A stretch of DNA of 6,808 nt from UBA6772 sp963933205 (GTDB lineage: Bacteria > Bacteroidota > Bacteroidia > Flavobacteriales > UBA7430): NCBI GenBank assembly GCA_963933205.1, contig CAWVTK010000103.1, forward strand, positions 1 to 6,808, written 5' to 3'. Below are positions 5,294 to 6,808 of this stretch, piece by piece. Position numbers and translations under genes: made by a program. Every line of letters starts with the position of its first letter. Position 1 is the stretch's first letter. A model generated the notes under the pieces. That model made no database searches. It was not told where the DNA came from and saw only the letters and a program-made list of their open reading frames with translations.

Positions 5294-6421
5294 TTACTTA
5301 TAATACTGAGCTAGGTCATTTTTTAGTTTCTCGATTTTTGGAGAAATTACAATACTGCAATAAGGAGCATTTTTATTATTTTCATAATAGTTCTGATGAG
5401 AGATGTCTGCAATATAAAAAGCATCAAAAGACTGTACTTGGGTTACAATTTTTTGATCGAAAACAGAAGAATTTAACTCCTTAATAACCTGATTAACAAC
5501 TCGAAGCTGAGCTTCATCTTTGTATAAAATGATAGACCGGTAGTGCGCACCAAAATCATGACCCTGTCTGTTTAGAGTTGTGGGATCGTGAGTAGCAAAA
5601 AAAACTTTTAGCAAACTTTCTAAATCAATCTCATCCTTAGCATACGTTATTTCACATACTTCAGCATGCTGGGTATTGCCGTATGCAATATCATTATACG
5701 TAGGGTTTTTGAGTTTACCACCAGAGTAACCAGAGTCAACGTTTTTCACGCCAATTACATTTTCAAAAACGGCTTCAACACACCAAAAACAACCTCCACC
5801 TAAATAAATTTTATCACTAGTATCGGAGCTCAACATTTTTTCAGAATTTAAATTTATACTAACAACTATTTCATTTCTTCTGCCAAACAACTTGTAAGGT
5901 GCATCGTAAACTCGTACCTCAAAATCCTTTTCAAAAGAGATTTTATTTTCAATCAACAAATCAATCAGTTTTAATCTATGCTCCGCTTCTTTAGCTTCGT
6001 TTGTATAGCCAGAATATCTAATGGCAGCTTTGGTTGATGAAGAAACTGGGTAAATTTTTACCGCAAGATCATCTGGCACCGGCAATGAAGTAAGCGTAAA
6101 AGTATCGGGCATTATAAAAGCCATTTCGTAATTATTAGTAGGCTTTAATATAACCGGCGAGGTCATGGCAATTTTTTCATTTAAACTGTTCTTTCCAAAA
6201 ATATAACCTGCTACAGTTCTAAAAGAATTCCCTCTATCGTCTAACGAAGTGGGCGTGTAAGATGCGTAAATCTGCTCTTTGTAAGCACGTATTTCTACAG
6301 GTCCAATAACCTTTAGTACTTTATAAGCACTTTCCAAGGTTAAGTCGGAATTGAAGTATGAGTTTAAGGAGTAAGAGAGTAACAGAATAGGCGCTAAACA
6401 AAGCAGTGTTATTTTAAGCAT
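5294..6421 (-). CDS. msrA: Exported fusion of a SOUL heme-binding-like domain and peptide methionine sulfoxide reductase A
   Basis: This is a 375-residue protein in three parts. Residues 1-23 are a hydrophobic export signal or anchor with no lipobox Cys in a suitable place. Residues about 28-190 match the SOUL/heme-binding family: YKVLKVIGPVEIRAY (33-47), the NEKIAMTSPVIL block (81-92), YEMAFIMP (98-105) and YKLFGRRNEIVVSI (176-189). Residues 204-375 are a complete MsrA, which reduces methionine-S-sulfoxide. GGCFWCVEAVF (209-219) holds catalytic Cys211; Glu254 in HAEVCE, and Asp289 and Tyr294 in GHDFGAHYRS, complete the active site. Cys355 in the tail (NAPYC) is a candidate resolving Cys. The export signal implies repair of envelope proteins, which needs an envelope thiol donor not seen here. 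The fusion is in frame, with one start and a short linker (191-203). ATG 6421 was chosen because it begins the signal sequence. Confidence 0.93.
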   Translation of the reverse strand: MLKITLLCLAPILLLSYSLNSYFNSDLTLESAYKVLKVIGPVEIRAYKEQIYASYTPTSLDDRGNSFRTVAGYIFGKNSLNEKIAMTSPVILKPTNNYEMAFIMPDTFTLTSLPVPDDLAVKIYPVSSSTKAAIRYSGYTNEAKEAEHRLKLIDLLIENKISFEKDFEVRVYDAPYKLFGRRNEIVVSINLNSEKMLSSDTSDKIYLGGGCFWCVEAVFENVIGVKNVDSGYSGGKLKNPTYNDIAYGNTQHAEVCEITYAKDEIDLESLLKVFFATHDPTTLNRQGHDFGAHYRSIILYKDEAQLRVVNQVIKELNSSVFDQKIVTQVQSFDAFYIADISHQNYYENNKNAPYCSIVISPKIEKLKNDLAQYYK

Positions 6422-6453
6422 GTTGTGTAAAATTGATACGTTTAAAACTTTTA

Positions 6454-6461
6454 CAAAATTA
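6454..6461 (-). promoter_or_regulatory. Possible SOUL-MsrA promoter, -7 element
   Basis: On the minus strand this reads TAATTTTG, a full match to TAnnTTTG, 32 bp upstream of ATG 6421. No convincing -33 element is visible, and the AT-rich setting makes chance matches likely. Confidence 0.4.
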
Positions 6462-6636
6462 AAGAAAATGAGGCGTAAATAGAGTGTTTATGTTATTAAT
6501 ATGTAGACCCAACTCTAAAAAGCACAAAAGCATTGTCTTTTAAAATCCGTAAAGGCTTAGGCGAACTATTTTTAGTTGAAAAAGGAGTTCTTATATTTTA
6601 AAATTCAACTGTTAGTTCAATCATATAAAAAACGCT

Positions 6637-6644
6637 TACATTTG
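6637..6644 (+). promoter_or_regulatory. Promoter of the right-edge gene, -7 element
   Basis: TACATTTG is a perfect match to TAnnTTTG, 30 bp upstream of ATG 6675. TTAG (6612-6615) lies 21 bp upstream at the right distance for a -33 element but matches TTTG only in part. The predicted transcript would begin at or just before the (TA)7 tract. Confidence 0.5.
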
Positions 6645-6652
6645 ATATTATT

Positions 6653-6667
6653 TATATATATATATAT
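6653..6667 (+). repeat. (TA)7 dinucleotide tract in the leader of the right-edge gene
   Basis: Seven TA units plus one T lie between the -7 box (ending at 6644) and the ATG (6675). Slippage in such tracts can change leader length or promoter geometry. Seven units is short for a proven contingency locus. Confidence 0.7.
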
Positions 6668-6674
6668 TATTGTT

Positions 6675-6808
6675 ATGAAAAAACTCAACTATTAATCGTT
6701 CTATTCCTTCTTTCAAGTTCTGCTTTTTCACAAAAAAAAGAGTTCTTAAAAAAAGATTTTACACCAAACTCTAGAAAAAACAACAAAGTAATTGCTCAGT
6801 CAAAGTCT
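6675..6808 (+). CDS. 5' end of a secreted-protein gene with an apparent one-base frameshift at the start
   Basis: From ATG 6675 the frame reads MKKLNY and stops at TAA 6693-6695. Shifted by one base, the frame from 6686 to the window edge is open for 41 codons and reads QLLIVLFLLSSSAFSQ, a textbook signal-peptide core and cleavage site, followed by a Lys-rich mature start (KKEFLKKDF, then SRKNNKVIAQ). That frame has no ATG of its own nearby. Adding one A to the six-A run at 6678-6683 would join ATG to it as MKKTQLLIV, a normal Bacteroidetes export signal. A -7 box at 6637-6644 supports the ATG as the intended start. The gene is therefore frameshifted by a lost A, switched off by slippage, corrected by slippage during expression, or affected by a sequencing error. 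The mature protein is too short here to name. It is truncated by the window edge. Confidence 0.6.

Noticed and set aside
5014..5484. A 156-codon open frame on the plus strand
   Set aside because: It runs antisense over the FAS1 start, its promoter and the MsrA 3' end. It is a low-complexity AT-rich translation with no recognisable motif.
6480..6600. A short plus-strand open stretch (IRKGLGELFLVEKGVLIF-like) in the gap before the right-edge gene
   Set aside because: It has no ATG, only an internal TTG, and would make under 30 residues. It shows no recognisable homology.
6574..6610. AGTTGAA and TTCAACT, a 7-bp inverted repeat 23 bp apart
   Set aside because: It is short and far apart, with no T run and no fixed relation to the -7 box at 6637; likely chance in AT-rich DNA.

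Overview
The window looks like chromosomal DNA of a marine flavobacterium (Bacteroidetes, Flavobacteriaceae). It is AT-rich. The starts have A-rich leaders rather than Shine-Dalgarno sites. Several upstream regions carry the Bacteroidetes -7 promoter element TAnnTTTG. One secreted protein ends in a tail resembling a type IX secretion sorting domain. The proteorhodopsin is of the flavobacterial green-tuned kind (Met at the spectral-tuning site).

Layout, left to right. The 3' end of a small cysteine-rich CPXCG-type protein (1-168, +) is followed by a likely terminator and a 338-bp gene-free stretch that ends in the proteorhodopsin promoter region. Next come proteorhodopsin (507-1235, +), a very strong intrinsic terminator (1253-1283), and only 10 bp later blh (1294-2190, +), the beta-carotene cleavage enzyme that makes retinal. 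A 140-aa protein of unknown function (2225-2647, +) follows closely. It meets an MFS transporter (2644-3897, -) tail to tail, and the two stop codons share one CTAG. Further right on the minus strand are a secreted protein with two almost identical FAS1 (fasciclin) domains (4088-5113) and an exported fusion of a SOUL heme-binding-like domain to methionine sulfoxide reductase A (5294-6421). The right edge holds the 5' end of a plus-strand secreted-protein gene (from 6675) whose signal peptide is out of frame with its ATG by one base in a poly-A run.

How the parts fit. Proteorhodopsin and Blh form a light-driven proton pump plus its chromophore-producing enzyme; the carotenoid genes that supply beta-carotene are not in the window. 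The terminator between them suggests opsin is made in large excess over the enzyme. The exported SOUL-MsrA could repair oxidised methionines in envelope proteins, which is plausible in a sunlit, retinal- and carotenoid-bearing cell, but that link is inference.

The points most worth a second look are: the terminator wedged between opsin and blh; inverted repeats that directly abut the -7 boxes of both the proteorhodopsin and FAS1 promoters; 354 bp of perfect identity between the FAS1 repeats; the SOUL-MsrA fusion; and the frameshifted, possibly phase-variable gene at the right edge. No clearly new multi-gene system was found.
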